Below are positions 56,182 to 64,000 of a stretch of DNA of 64,000 nt, in pieces (within the stretch, counting starts at the first letter, position 1; every line of letters starts with the position of its first letter). The DNA comes from Pseudoalteromonas shioyasakiensis (GTDB lineage Bacteria; Pseudomonadota; Gammaproteobacteria; Enterobacterales; Alteromonadaceae), in assembly GCA_013391845.1 (NCBI GenBank), contig CP058414.1, positions 1,164,501 through 1,228,500 of the forward strand, given 5' to 3'. The notes under the pieces were generated by a model. It ran no database searches, had not been told where the DNA came from, and was given only the letters and a program-made list of their open reading frames with translations. Position numbers and translations under genes: made by a program.

Positions 56182-57073
56182 TGACGATCCGTTAAATCGC
56201 TTGGTATTAGAGAAAACATTACAGCAAGACTATGATGTTTTTTGTGTAGAGAGTGGCGAAAAAGCACTGACGTTTTTAAAAACGGAGACTGTTGATTTAT
56301 TGATCTTGGATATTGTGATGCCAGGCATTGACGGTTATGAAGTGCTAACTAAGTTAAAAGAAAACGCTGCCACCAGTATGTTGCCTGTTATATTCATTTC
56401 TGCAAATACCAGCCATGATGACGAAGCTAAGGGCCTTGAATTAGGCGCGATGGATTACATCACGAAACCATTTAGTGCTGCTATCGTTCGTGCCCGTGTA
56501 CGCAATCAGCTGCTGATCAAACAAAAAAATGACTTACTCGAAATGCTCGCCTCAATTGATGGCTTAACTGAGATCCCAAATAGACGTTATTTGGATGAAA
56601 ACTTAGCGCGAGAGTGGCGCCGGTGTCGTCGAGATCAAACTCCGTTATCAGTGTTATTAATGGATGTCGATCATTTTAAACGTTACAACGATTGCTATGG
56701 CCATCGTGCAGGTGATGACTGCTTAAAAAAAATTGCTCATGCCTTAGTTGGGGCGTGTGAGCGAGGCAGTGACTTTGTTGCTCGTTATGGTGGTGAAGAG
56801 TTTGCTGCGGTACTTCCAAATACCTTTGCCAATGAGGCTATCTCGTTTGCAAATAAACTACGAAATGCAGTGAATGAGTTAAACATTCTACACAAAGCGT
56901 CGCTAAATGCCGACCATGTCACAATTAGTATTGGTATTGCGACCACAGAAAATGGTCAGGTTTATGCAGAACAAACCTTGCTAGAAGAGGCTGATTTAGG
57001 TCTTTATCAGGCTAAAGATGCCGGGCGAGATCAAATTGTATCGAGAATGATCGCTGTAAATGAATCAGAGTAG
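56150..57073 (+). CDS. Response regulator diguanylate cyclase (REC-GGDEF)
   Basis: A 307-residue protein: receiver domain (VLIVDDDPLNR, LILDIVMPGIDGYE as phospho-acceptor) and GGDEF domain with active-site GGEEF (YGGEEFAAVLP) and an inhibitory RxxD site (RGSD) five residues before it. Makes cyclic di-GMP when phosphorylated, probably by the kinase just upstream. The ATG at 56150 has AAGGAT upstream; the longer frame from 56120 is inside the kinase gene. Confidence 0.93.
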   Translation: MLKRAKVLIVDDDPLNRLVLEKTLQQDYDVFCVESGEKALTFLKTETVDLLILDIVMPGIDGYEVLTKLKENAATSMLPVIFISANTSHDDEAKGLELGAMDYITKPFSAAIVRARVRNQLLIKQKNDLLEMLASIDGLTEIPNRRYLDENLAREWRRCRRDQTPLSVLLMDVDHFKRYNDCYGHRAGDDCLKKIAHALVGACERGSDFVARYGGEEFAAVLPNTFANEAISFANKLRNAVNELNILHKASLNADHVTISIGIATTENGQVYAEQTLLEEADLGLYQAKDAGRDQIVSRMIAVNESE

Positions 57074-57086
57074 GCAAAGCCTACTC
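57068..57086 (+). terminator. Hairpin at the end of the cyclase gene
   Basis: Perfect 8-bp stem GAGTAGGC / GCCTACTC with an AAA loop, overlapping the stop codon. Followed only by TT, so a weak terminator at best. Confidence 0.5.
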
Positions 57087-57104
57087 TTAACTTTAGCTTG
57101 CTAA

Positions 57105-57485
57105 TTAGCCGTTACTTAGCGATTTATAAATTGTATCACCCACACCAATTAACTTATCATTTTTAAATACGAGTGGCGTACACTCGTCTTTAGTCATCTT
57201 GCCATCAGAATGAATGCTATGTGTTACATAGAATAATACCTGATAAACATCATCACCTTGCTTTAACAACTCGGTAAAGTTAGGTGTATTCAGTTTGTTT
57301 AATACGGTTTGGTAGCTTGTATCTAATGCGAGATTAGAAATCACTTCACGGTTACTTTTATGCTGTTTTTCCCAGCTAGAAGAACTACCAGCCCAATGAG
57401 TGTCGGCTTCACCGTCAGAAACAGCGATGACACAGCCAGTTAAAAATGGTGCAGTTAGAGCGGCAATTAGAAGTGCTTTTTTCAT
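57105..57485 (-). CDS. DUF3192 lipoprotein
   Basis: A 126-residue protein with lipobox FLTGC (Cys about 18), and a small domain of the DUF3192 type (SNREVISNLALDTSYQTVLNKL, VYQVLFYVTH, TKDECTPLVFKNDKLIGVG) resembling BamE-like folds. Common as a single gene in Alteromonadales and Vibrio. Function unknown. Confidence 0.85.
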   Translation of the reverse strand: MKKALLIAALTAPFLTGCVIAVSDGEADTHWAGSSSSWEKQHKSNREVISNLALDTSYQTVLNKLNTPNFTELLKQGDDVYQVLFYVTHSIHSDGKMTKDECTPLVFKNDKLIGVGDTIYKSLSNG

Positions 57486-57647
57486 GTTTTTTATCCCTAA
57501 GAAATTGTTTTATAGTTAAACCTTGATAGCAAACTGCTTGCCAAAAATTTTATTTCTAATAAAATCATTGGGTTAATGTTATTTTGCGCAATGGGGCTAA
57601 GTAAAAAGTCACTAACTACTTAGCTCTATTGACTAATATATTGCCTT

Positions 57648-58592
57648 TTAGACCAACCTGTTACGCATCTCGCCCTGATTAAATGCCTGAATATTTAAAG
57701 CTATTTCGTTAACTAAGCGAACAATAGACTCTTGGCTTGCCCATGCGATGTGAGGCGTGAGCAATAGGTTTGACCCTTTGTAGAGTGCTAGCGGGTTTGA
57801 TTGCTCTGCGGGTTCTTTGCTGAGTACATCAACACCAGCTCCAGCAATGATATTATTAGCCAATGCATCTGCTAAATCAGCTTCATTGATGATACCACCA
57901 CGGGCGGTATTAATAATGATGGCTGACGGTTTCATCATTCTTAACTCTTCCGCGGCTATTTGGTTGCGAGTTTCATCAGTTAGCGGGCAGTGAACACTAA
58001 TAATATCCGCTGTTTTTAGGGCGTCATTAAAACTGACGCGACCTTCACGAGGTGCTTGGCCTTTACGCTCACTGATGATGACTTTGGCACCAAAGACTCG
58101 TGCTACGTCGGCAACGGCTTTACCCAGTGACCCATAACCAACAATTGCCAATGTTTTGCTGGCAATTTCATTAAAGCTGTAATCTAGGCGACAAAACATC
58201 GGGCTTTTTTGCCATAAGCCTTGCTGACAATCATTAATGTATCTGTGAGTATTACCCAATAAATTAGTGATTAGAGTAAAGGTATGTTGCACCACACTTG
58301 GTGTTGAATAGCCCGCTACATTTGTCACTGCAATGTTATGCTTCTTAGCCGCCTCTAAGTCAATGTTGTTAGTACCTGTGGCTGCAACGCAAATGAGTTT
58401 TAATTTAGTCAGCTTAGCCATGGCGTGCTGATCAATCACCACTTTATTACTGATAACTACATCTGCATCTTGGCTGCGCTCAACAACTTGTTCTTGGCTG
58501 GTTAAGTCATAACAGGTTAATTTACCTAATTGCGCTAAGGCATCTAACGAAGTGTTGGCTAATGTCGCTGCATCAAGGACAGTAATATTCAT
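57648..58592 (-). CDS. D-2-hydroxyacid dehydrogenase (glycerate/hydroxypyruvate type)
   Basis: A 314-residue NAD(P)-dependent dehydrogenase. Rossmann GYGSLGKAVADVA (about 153), NTARGGIINEADLADAL (catalytic Arg nearby), Glu in KEPAE and catalytic His in TPHIAWASQ. Closest in pattern to HprA. Reduces hydroxypyruvate or a related 2-oxoacid. Divergent from the ZntR-like gene. Confidence 0.9.
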   Translation of the reverse strand: MNITVLDAATLANTSLDALAQLGKLTCYDLTSQEQVVERSQDADVVISNKVVIDQHAMAKLTKLKLICVAATGTNNIDLEAAKKHNIAVTNVAGYSTPSVVQHTFTLITNLLGNTHRYINDCQQGLWQKSPMFCRLDYSFNEIASKTLAIVGYGSLGKAVADVARVFGAKVIISERKGQAPREGRVSFNDALKTADIISVHCPLTDETRNQIAAEELRMMKPSAIIINTARGGIINEADLADALANNIIAGAGVDVLSKEPAEQSNPLALYKGSNLLLTPHIAWASQESIVRLVNEIALNIQAFNQGEMRNRLV

Positions 58593-58617
58593 GTGCTTTC
58601 CTTTTTTAATTTATTGC

Positions 58618-58648
58618 TTGACCTTGGGGTGTACTCCAAGGTTTATAG
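58618..58648 (+). promoter_or_regulatory. MerR-family promoter of the chromosomal regulator-permease pair
   Basis: TTGACC (58618-58623), a 19-bp spacer and TTATAG (58643-58648). The dyad ACCTTGG-GGTGTACT-CCAAGGT lies across it, the ZntR/CueR operator form. It controls the regulator at 58687 and the permease at 59084. Confidence 0.85.
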
Positions 58649-58686
58649 TGAGCATAATAAATAAACGCTTCACAATGGAGACGGTG

Positions 58687-59100
58687 ATGAAAATAGGTGA
58701 GTTTGCCCGTCAGTTGGGTGTCTCAACAGATACGCTAAGGTACTACGAAAAGCATGGTTTGTTAACGCCAAGTTCGCGTTCAGACGTAGGATATCGTTTT
58801 TACTCTGAGGATGATTATAAGCAAATGGCTTTTATTCTCAGAGCAAAGAATGTTGGCTTTAGTTTGGCTGAGATTAAAGAGCTACTTCAGATTAAATTTC
58901 ATAAAGATCAGCACTCTTGCCATGAAGTTAAAGAGATGACGTTACAAAAACGTGATCTCGTTGCACAAAGAATTGCAGAGCTTACTCGCTTTTATGACTC
59001 ACTTTCATTATTGGCAGATAAATGTTGTGGCGGTGAAGAACCTGCTGAAAACTGTTCGATACTAACGACGCTGGAGGATATCGATGGACTTACTCATTAA
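58687..59100 (+). CDS. MerR-family metal regulator (ZntR-like)
   Basis: A 137-residue regulator: MKIGEFARQLGVSTDTLRYY helix-turn-helix, HSCHEVKEM (about 78) and DKCCGGEEPAENCSIL at the C-terminus, as in ZntR (Cys/His zinc site). Start at the conserved MKIGEF with GGAG upstream; the frame continues open to 58552 only as overlap with hprA. It overlaps the permease gene by 17 bp. Confidence 0.9.
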   Translation: MKIGEFARQLGVSTDTLRYYEKHGLLTPSSRSDVGYRFYSEDDYKQMAFILRAKNVGFSLAEIKELLQIKFHKDQHSCHEVKEMTLQKRDLVAQRIAELTRFYDSLSLLADKCCGGEEPAENCSILTTLEDIDGLTH

Positions 59101-60364
59101 TTTTTGGCACCTGTTTTTACTCTCAGCACCTTGGTTAATGCTAGGCTTATTCATCGCAGGTCTTTTAAATGTGTATTTGCCTGCCAACTTTCTTAATCGC
59201 CATTTAGGCAAAGAAGGCCTATGGACCACAGTGAAAGCGGCCTTTATTGGTGCCCCAATGCCACTGTGTTCATGTGGCGTAATCCCTGCGGCAATCGGTT
59301 TAAGAAGAGCGGGGGCGTCAAAAAGTGCCACCACAGCATTTTTGGTATCAACTCCTGAAACTGGGGTCGATTCAGTCTCCGTATCTTATGTGTTATTAGG
59401 TCCATTTATGGCGGTGATTCGCCCTATTGCAGCCGTATGCAGTGCGATTGTGGCAGGTGTTTTAGTAGGTAAAGACAGTGAATTTCATCAACAGCAAAGT
59501 ACTCAATCTGATAAAGAAAGCACTAAAACAGACTCTTGTTGTAGCAGTAAACAACCAGAGCCTATGACCGCATCAAGCTGTTGCAGCAAAGAGGCACCTG
59601 TAAAGCCCGCGCAAAGTTGTTGTAATAAGCAAACGCTTAAAGAACCTGAGCCTGTTAAAAAAACAAGTTGTTGTAGTAGCAAGGAACTGCAACCAACACA
59701 GGGTCAGCAACACAGTTGCTCAACAGAAAAAGAAGCACCTTCGCAGAAAAGCTGTTGTAGCAGTGAGCACTCAACTAAAACCGTTGAAAGTCGTTTTAGC
59801 AAACTGAAACGCGCGGTGAGTTTTAGTTGTAACAAGCTGCTTGAAGACACCATGATCTGGTTAATGATCGGTTTATTCTTTGCTGCTCTAGTACAAACTT
59901 ATGTACCAGAATCTTATTTAAGCCAGTGGGGTAATGGCATCCTTGCGATGCTGGTGGTCATTTTAATCAGTATTCCTATGTACATCTGTGCGACTGCATC
60001 GACACCTATTGCGGCAGGCTTATTACTCAGTGGTGTGTCCCCCGGTGCGGTGCTCGTGTTTATGTTAGCTGGGCCAGCAACTAATATTGCAACGCTTGGT
60101 GTGGTTGGAAAAGAGCTTGGCAAGCGAGCTGTATTTGCCTACCTATTAGGGGTAATTGGCACGGCGCTAGCATTTGGCTTTTTAACCGATTATTTAGTGG
60201 CGCAGTATGGTTTTGTGGTTGCGCCTATGATGGGCGAAGAGCATGAAGTTTTACCTCATTGGTTAAGTCTTGCAGCGGGTATTGTATTGGCGATTTTAAT
60301 GCTTAGATTGGTCCTCAAAATGGTATTAAAAAAGTCGTCTCAAACTGGTAAGAGCATTACTTAA
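59084..60364 (+). CDS. SO_0444-type Cu/Zn efflux permease with Cys-rich linker
   Basis: A 426-residue DUF318-type permease. About four helices with MPLCSCGVIPA, a cytosolic linker of about 100 residues with at least six SCC or SCCS motifs (CCSSK, CCSKEA, CCNKQ), and four more helices with IPMYICATASTPIAAGLL. Family members export Cu or Zn. Coupled to the ZntR-like regulator. GGAGG precedes the ATG. The linker probably loads the metal. Confidence 0.9.
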   Translation: MDLLINFWHLFLLSAPWLMLGLFIAGLLNVYLPANFLNRHLGKEGLWTTVKAAFIGAPMPLCSCGVIPAAIGLRRAGASKSATTAFLVSTPETGVDSVSVSYVLLGPFMAVIRPIAAVCSAIVAGVLVGKDSEFHQQQSTQSDKESTKTDSCCSSKQPEPMTASSCCSKEAPVKPAQSCCNKQTLKEPEPVKKTSCCSSKELQPTQGQQHSCSTEKEAPSQKSCCSSEHSTKTVESRFSKLKRAVSFSCNKLLEDTMIWLMIGLFFAALVQTYVPESYLSQWGNGILAMLVVILISIPMYICATASTPIAAGLLLSGVSPGAVLVFMLAGPATNIATLGVVGKELGKRAVFAYLLGVIGTALAFGFLTDYLVAQYGFVVAPMMGEEHEVLPHWLSLAAGIVLAILMLRLVLKMVLKKSSQTGKSIT

Positions 60365-60475
60365 TTATTTGTTATAAAAATATTTTTTTACATTGATTGG
60401 GATTTAAGTTGGTTAACTATCGCGTCTCGGTTCGCATTTAAAATTGTCTGAGTTATAATCCGCCAATTATTTTTA

Positions 60476-60501
60476 ACGGCACGCATCGCGTGCCGTTTTT
60501 T
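60476..60501 (+). terminator. Terminator before the acyltransferase gene
   Basis: ACGGCACGC-ATC-GCGTGCCGT (9-bp perfect stem, 60476-60484 and 60488-60496) and a run of T. It lies about 110 bp after the permease stop and 18 bp before the acyltransferase ATG. Confidence 0.8.
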
Positions 60502-60518
60502 AACTTAAGTAGTTTTTA

Positions 60519-61649
60519 ATGAGTGAAAGTGTGGATAAATACGCCGACATAAGACCTTACAATGATGATGAAGTAGCTGATTCAGTAGCGCGTTTGATTG
60601 CTGATAATGCCTTTGTAGATGTAATCGCTAAGTATAACCTACCGCGCTTTTTATCGAACTTCCCATTTCTTACTCGTCCATTGGTACGCAGCCAACTGCG
60701 TAAAAAATGGGGTAACACCTCATCGGTTGAGCAAGTTCAGCATGAAGTGGCTGATTATTTAAATAAATTAATTACCCGTACGACTTCAGAAGTGACGTTT
60801 TCTGGCATAGATAAACTAGATCCAAAACAAGCCTACTTATTTATCTCTAATCACCGCGATATCGTGCTTGATCCTGCGCTGGTGAATTGGGGCTTGTTTA
60901 AGCACAATATGCCGACAGTGCGCATCGCAATTGGTGATAATTTACTGCAAATCCCTTATATCACTGAGTTAATGCGTTTAAATAAGAGCTTTATTGTGAA
61001 GCGTTCAGCGAAAGCACCCAAAGAGATGCTAAAAGCGCTGTCGCAGCTGTCTGCTTATATCTATGACTCACTCGCTGAAGGCCACTCAATTTGGATAGCG
61101 CAAAAAGAAGGCCGAGCAAAAGACGGTTTTGATCAAACAGATCCAGCCTTACTTAAAATGTTGCAGTTACAAGGTCGTAAGCAGAAGAAAGAATTTGCTG
61201 AGTACGTACGCGAACTAAAAATTGTACCTGTGTCTATCTCTTATCAATACGAGCCATGTGCGATTGCTAAAGCGAAAGAGCTTTATCATAAACAGCAACA
61301 TGGTCAGTATGTTAAACAGCAGGGTGAAGACATTGCCAGTATTGTTGAAGGCTTTAGTACAGCCAAAGGACATGTACATTTAGCGTTTGGCGAGCCAATT
61401 GAGTCGGGCTGTGAATCGCCTGAGGAGCTTGCAAAAACGATTGATCAGCAAATAGTTGATTCGTTTTTCTTACACCCAGGTAACTATATAGCGGGTGGTT
61501 GCACGCAAGCTATAATTGATGAAGAAGATGCCGCTGCCTTTAATGAGCGCATGGCGAAAGTGCCAGAAGAGTTAAAACCTCTTGTATTAGCGATGTATGC
61601 AAAACCATTTCATCGTAAAGCAGAACTTGCTACAAGCGAGTCTGAGTAA
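60519..61649 (+). CDS. PlsC-like 1-acyl-glycerol-phosphate acyltransferase family protein
   Basis: A 376-residue acyltransferase-fold protein. Motif I reads ISNHRDIVLDP, with five residues between His and the last Asp instead of four, so it is a variant of NHxxxxD (or uses the nearer Asp). Later segments IWIAQKEGRAKDG and VPVSISYQYEP match motifs III and IV. Substrate not established; a membrane lipid role is likely. Confidence 0.85.
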   Translation: MSESVDKYADIRPYNDDEVADSVARLIADNAFVDVIAKYNLPRFLSNFPFLTRPLVRSQLRKKWGNTSSVEQVQHEVADYLNKLITRTTSEVTFSGIDKLDPKQAYLFISNHRDIVLDPALVNWGLFKHNMPTVRIAIGDNLLQIPYITELMRLNKSFIVKRSAKAPKEMLKALSQLSAYIYDSLAEGHSIWIAQKEGRAKDGFDQTDPALLKMLQLQGRKQKKEFAEYVRELKIVPVSISYQYEPCAIAKAKELYHKQQHGQYVKQQGEDIASIVEGFSTAKGHVHLAFGEPIESGCESPEELAKTIDQQIVDSFFLHPGNYIAGGCTQAIIDEEDAAAFNERMAKVPEELKPLVLAMYAKPFHRKAELATSESE

Positions 61650-61670
61650 GCGATACAGTTAGTTTAAGAG

Positions 61671-61695
61671 GCCACTTTTTAAAGTGGCTTTTTTT
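61671..61695 (+). terminator. Terminator after the acyltransferase gene
   Basis: GCCACTTT-TT-AAAGTGGC (61671-61678 and 61681-61688) and TTTTTTT. Strong rho-independent form. Confidence 0.9.
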
Positions 61696-61748
61696 ATGGT
61701 TAATTTTCAGGCTATACTTTTAATATTCTTTATTAACCGGCATTTGTG

Positions 61749-61994
61749 ATGCAACAAATTGAAATATTTGAAATTCCAAGCCCTTGCAAAGGGATATGCC
61801 AAGTTAATAACCGAGGCTATTGTAAAGGCTGCTATCGCAGTCGGGATGAGCGTTTTTATTGGAATAAGTTTACTAACGCGGAAAAGCGTAAAGTGATTAG
61901 CTTATGCCAACAGCGTTACAAACGTTACCTTCAGAAAAAACAGCAAGCACAACAGCAGCAAACAAACCCTGAGCAAGGTGGTTTTGATTTTTAA
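61749..61994 (+). CDS. DUF1289 small cysteine-rich protein
   Basis: An 81-residue protein with the DUF1289 motif PSPCKGICQVNNRGYCKGC, then RDERFYWNKFTNAEKRKVI, and a Gln-rich tail. The Cys spacing suggests a small metal-bound fold. The ATG at 61749 is preferred over GTG at 61746. Convergent with the next gene, overlapping by 4 bases. Confidence 0.9.
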   Translation: MQQIEIFEIPSPCKGICQVNNRGYCKGCYRSRDERFYWNKFTNAEKRKVISLCQQRYKRYLQKKQQAQQQQTNPEQGGFDF

Positions 61995-62692
61995 AATTCA
62001 GTGAGGTGGTATTTTGATTTTAGAAAGTGCACCGTACCGTTTTCATCAAGCTTTTTGAGTACCATGGTCAGTTGTGGAATTATTGCTTTATGGCGTTTGT
62101 GAACAAAGTGATAGCTCTGCATTGGCATTAACACTTGTTTATGAAAGGCTGTTTGATTAAAGTTTGGGTGCTTAGTTGACAGTAAAAAGTCTAGCAATAT
62201 TGTCCCTTCAACACGTTTTTGTGTTAGTAAATTAAGCTGAGCAGTGACATTTCTGACTTTGATAACATCACCATTAAATGGGTGACGTTCGATATAACTC
62301 TGTGCAGCTGGGTAGCTTGATTGAATTGCTAAAGACTTGAGCTCTTCGTATTGACATTGCTGGCAATTTTTCAGCAGAACTAAATTAAAATCAAAAAGCG
62401 GATAATCGACTTTCAATAAATTAGGATAATTATCCTTAACATCAGCAATGCGACCTAACTGTCCATCGAGCACACCTTGGTTAGCGGCCACTAAAGCATT
62501 TTGATGATTGAAATCGATAATATGGACCTCATAACCTATTTCCTTATAAGCCATTTTCATTAAATCAATAACATAGCGAGCTTGTGGTGTATCGGCAGGA
62601 CGATTAAAAATCAGTAAGTTTGTGCTGGCGTTACTTAAGAAGCAAAAAAGCAGCAAAAATAAGGCAAATCCGTAATTAAGATACTTCGACAA
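61991..62692 (-). CDS. Periplasmic solute-binding (SBP family 3-like) protein
   Basis: A 233-residue secreted protein (signal cleaved near NAST) with the two-lobe binding-protein pattern: LLIFNRPADTPQARYVIDLMKMAY, GVLDGQLGRIAD, YPLFDFNLVLL, then IIPQLTMVLKKLDENGTVHFLK. Ligand unknown; typical lone amino-acid-type binding proteins of marine bacteria. Confidence 0.8.
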   Translation of the reverse strand: MSKYLNYGFALFLLLFCFLSNASTNLLIFNRPADTPQARYVIDLMKMAYKEIGYEVHIIDFNHQNALVAANQGVLDGQLGRIADVKDNYPNLLKVDYPLFDFNLVLLKNCQQCQYEELKSLAIQSSYPAAQSYIERHPFNGDVIKVRNVTAQLNLLTQKRVEGTILLDFLLSTKHPNFNQTAFHKQVLMPMQSYHFVHKRHKAIIPQLTMVLKKLDENGTVHFLKSKYHLTEF

Positions 62693-62845
62693 CGTGCATT
62701 CCTTGCGTACATAAATTGCTCGTTAATCTACTTATATGTGCCTCCAAAATCAAGTTTGTCGTGGTCTTTTTAGCCTAATAAAAGCGATTAAAGCGGTCTA
62801 ATTTTGTTATACTTGTTAAATCAAAAAATTTATTGCTGAGAAAGT

Positions 62846-63046
62846 ATGAGTTTCAATTTATGTAAATTGCCGCGAGAGCAAAAATATCAAATTCAATTGG
62901 ATTACGAAGCGTCTTTTTGGGCCTATCAAATAAAGCGCGGAAAAAACACGCGTGAGGGCGTCTATACTGCAATAAACAATCGCCCTATCTCTGAGCAAGC
63001 TTTTCTTAAGCAGCAATTTGAGCATTACCTTTCGCTAATGAGCTAA
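62846..63046 (+). CDS. DUF3283 small protein
   Basis: A 66-residue soluble protein beginning MSFNLCKLPREQKYQIQLD, the pattern of DUF3283 proteins in Vibrio and Alteromonadales. It is followed 1 bp later by a GNAT gene. Function unknown. Confidence 0.8.
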   Translation: MSFNLCKLPREQKYQIQLDYEASFWAYQIKRGKNTREGVYTAINNRPISEQAFLKQQFEHYLSLMS

Positions 63047-63047
63047 C

Positions 63048-63473
63048 ATGGCAGACTTCAGATTTTGTTTACTTGAGCCGATTAAAACGCCCTTAGTAAA
63101 TAAATTTTATGACAAAAACAATGCCCGTGGTCGAGCGACCAAAGCTGATCAGGTGTGGGTTGTTTACAAAGAGTTAGAAATAATTGCTGCCTGCCGGGTT
63201 CAAGACCAATCAGGACAATTGTTTTTGTCTACTCTTTATGTTGATGAAATGTGGCGGGGTCAAAAGGTAGCCTCACAATTGCTTACTACTGTAGCTGATG
63301 CACAAAAAGGAACCGTTTTTACCTTCGTGTACCAAAATCTGATTGATCTTTATCTACAAAATGGGTTTAACTATGCATTAACATTACCCAATTCTTTGCA
63401 ATCGTTGTTTGAGGTATATGCGCATCGAAAAGTAGTTGCGATGCACTTTACGCGTGACACAGTGCCAAGTTAG
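63048..63473 (+). CDS. GNAT-family N-acetyltransferase
   Basis: A 141-residue acetyltransferase fold with the acetyl-CoA motif LYVDEMWRGQKVASQLL and the C-terminal YLQNGFNYAL strand-helix. Substrate unknown. It overlaps nothing and is in an operon with the DUF3283 gene. Confidence 0.85.
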   Translation: MADFRFCLLEPIKTPLVNKFYDKNNARGRATKADQVWVVYKELEIIAACRVQDQSGQLFLSTLYVDEMWRGQKVASQLLTTVADAQKGTVFTFVYQNLIDLYLQNGFNYALTLPNSLQSLFEVYAHRKVVAMHFTRDTVPS

Positions 63474-63488
63474 CAATTTGGAACGTCA

Positions 63489-64000
63489 ATGACTAAGTTC
63501 TTCTCCAGTATAGCGTTATTTTTTATTTTGACTTGTGGCTTGTTTAGCCATTCTGCCTTTTCCCAGGTAAAACGTTTATCAACAAGTGAAGGCTTATCAC
63601 AAAGTTATGTTAACACCATGCTCATCGATAATAGTGGATACTTATGGTTATCGACTGAAGGGGGCCTCAATCGTTACGATGGTTATCAGGTTGTGCATAT
63701 CAAAGGCCCTAATGGTGAACTTGAAGACTCAATCATTGACCGTATTTACCAAGACCCGCAAGGTTATATCTGGATAGCTTCCCTACAAGCGGGTTTATTC
63801 CGTTATGATCCCACCACCGACACTTATCAGCAGTTTATTGCTAAACCGACCACTGAAGAGCAAATTTTTATTGAGTCAGTGTTTAGTATGGTGGCGGTTG
63901 ATGACAAAACACTATGGCTAGGGCGTGGTTGGGATTTTGCCAAGCTAGACTTAGAAACGAAAAAAATCACCTCTATTTTTGAAATTCCTGAGCGGGTAAA
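63489..64000 (+). CDS. Two-component regulator propeller sensor, N-terminal part (cut by the window)
   Basis: An open frame from an ATG at 63489 to the window end (170 codons). Signal peptide (near SAFS-QVK), then repeats of the regulator-propeller type: LSQSYVNTMLIDNSGYLWLS, then GGLNRYDG, and DPQGYIWIASLQAGLFRYD. Such repeats form a periplasmic beta-propeller in hybrid kinases or GGDEF proteins. The output domain is beyond the window. Confidence 0.88.
   Translation, partial: MTKFFSSIALFFILTCGLFSHSAFSQVKRLSTSEGLSQSYVNTMLIDNSGYLWLSTEGGLNRYDGYQVVHIKGPNGELEDSIIDRIYQDPQGYIWIASLQAGLFRYDPTTDTYQQFIAKPTTEEQIFIESVFSMVAVDDKTLWLGRGWDFAKLDLETKKITSIFEIPERV

Overview
The window is AT-rich gammaproteobacterial DNA. 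The chromosomal flanks (DUF3192 lipoprotein, DUF1289 and DUF3283 proteins, an SO_0444-type Cu/Zn permease next to a MerR gene, a PlsC-like acyltransferase, a two-component propeller sensor) look like marine Alteromonadales, most likely Pseudoalteromonas. The genus is an inference from gene content only. No rRNA, tRNA or CRISPR array was seen.

The main feature is a genomic island of about 51.1 kb (about 1297-52445) inserted inside a chromosomal phoH gene. The 5' part of phoH (139-1296) and its last 80 codons, stop included (52452-52691), sit at opposite ends of the island. The cut falls in the codons for the Walker B strand (VVIL/DES). The right end carries four translationally coupled minus-strand genes: two clear tyrosine recombinases, a large third recombinase-like protein and a small coiled-coil protein. 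This matches the ginABCD module of GInt islands, which is analogous to Tn554 tnpABC. The outer ends are 13-bp inverted repeats bordering an ATTTT core. The left end carries a complete second phoH whose ATG overlaps the stop of the interrupted phoH reading frame (ATGA). The island thus appears to destroy its target gene and replace it with a copy recoded at the target site.

Cargo from left to right: replacement phoH; four unrecognised genes (3078-5360); a copper/silver block (5518-26522) with a DUF411 protein, CusCBA, PepSY and PepSY-ferredoxin reductase proteins, CopC, CopD, an NTF2-like protein, multicopper oxidase CopA and CopB, then a second Cys/His-rich secreted protein, a CueR-like regulator, a copper P-type ATPase and small cupredoxin, DUF2933, methyltransferase and Met/His-rich proteins; a DUF305 and glutaredoxin-MauE pair on the minus strand; and a broken serine resolvase with its res-like region. 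The resolvase gene is split by a nested 9.98-kb transposon-like unit (28756-38735) with related terminal inverted repeats and a 4-bp TATT duplication. It carries a Zn/Cd-type MerR, a transglutaminase-like protein, two cation diffusion facilitators and CzcCBA, but no transposase. After the resolvase C-terminus come a complete QatABCD anti-phage defence system, an mntP manganese exporter, a minimal mercury module (merR, merC, GDCCVxC protein) and the gin operon.

Right of the island (52753-64000) lies ordinary chromosome: a hybrid histidine kinase and a response-regulator diguanylate cyclase, a DUF3192 lipoprotein, a D-2-hydroxyacid dehydrogenase, a ZntR-like regulator with a Cys-rich Cu/Zn permease, an acyltransferase, small DUF proteins, a periplasmic binding protein, a GNAT acetyltransferase and the start of a propeller sensor cut by the window edge.

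Taken together the island is a multi-metal resistance (Cu/Ag, Zn/Cd/Co, Hg, Mn) and phage-defence cassette carried by a site-specific element that reconstitutes its own target gene.
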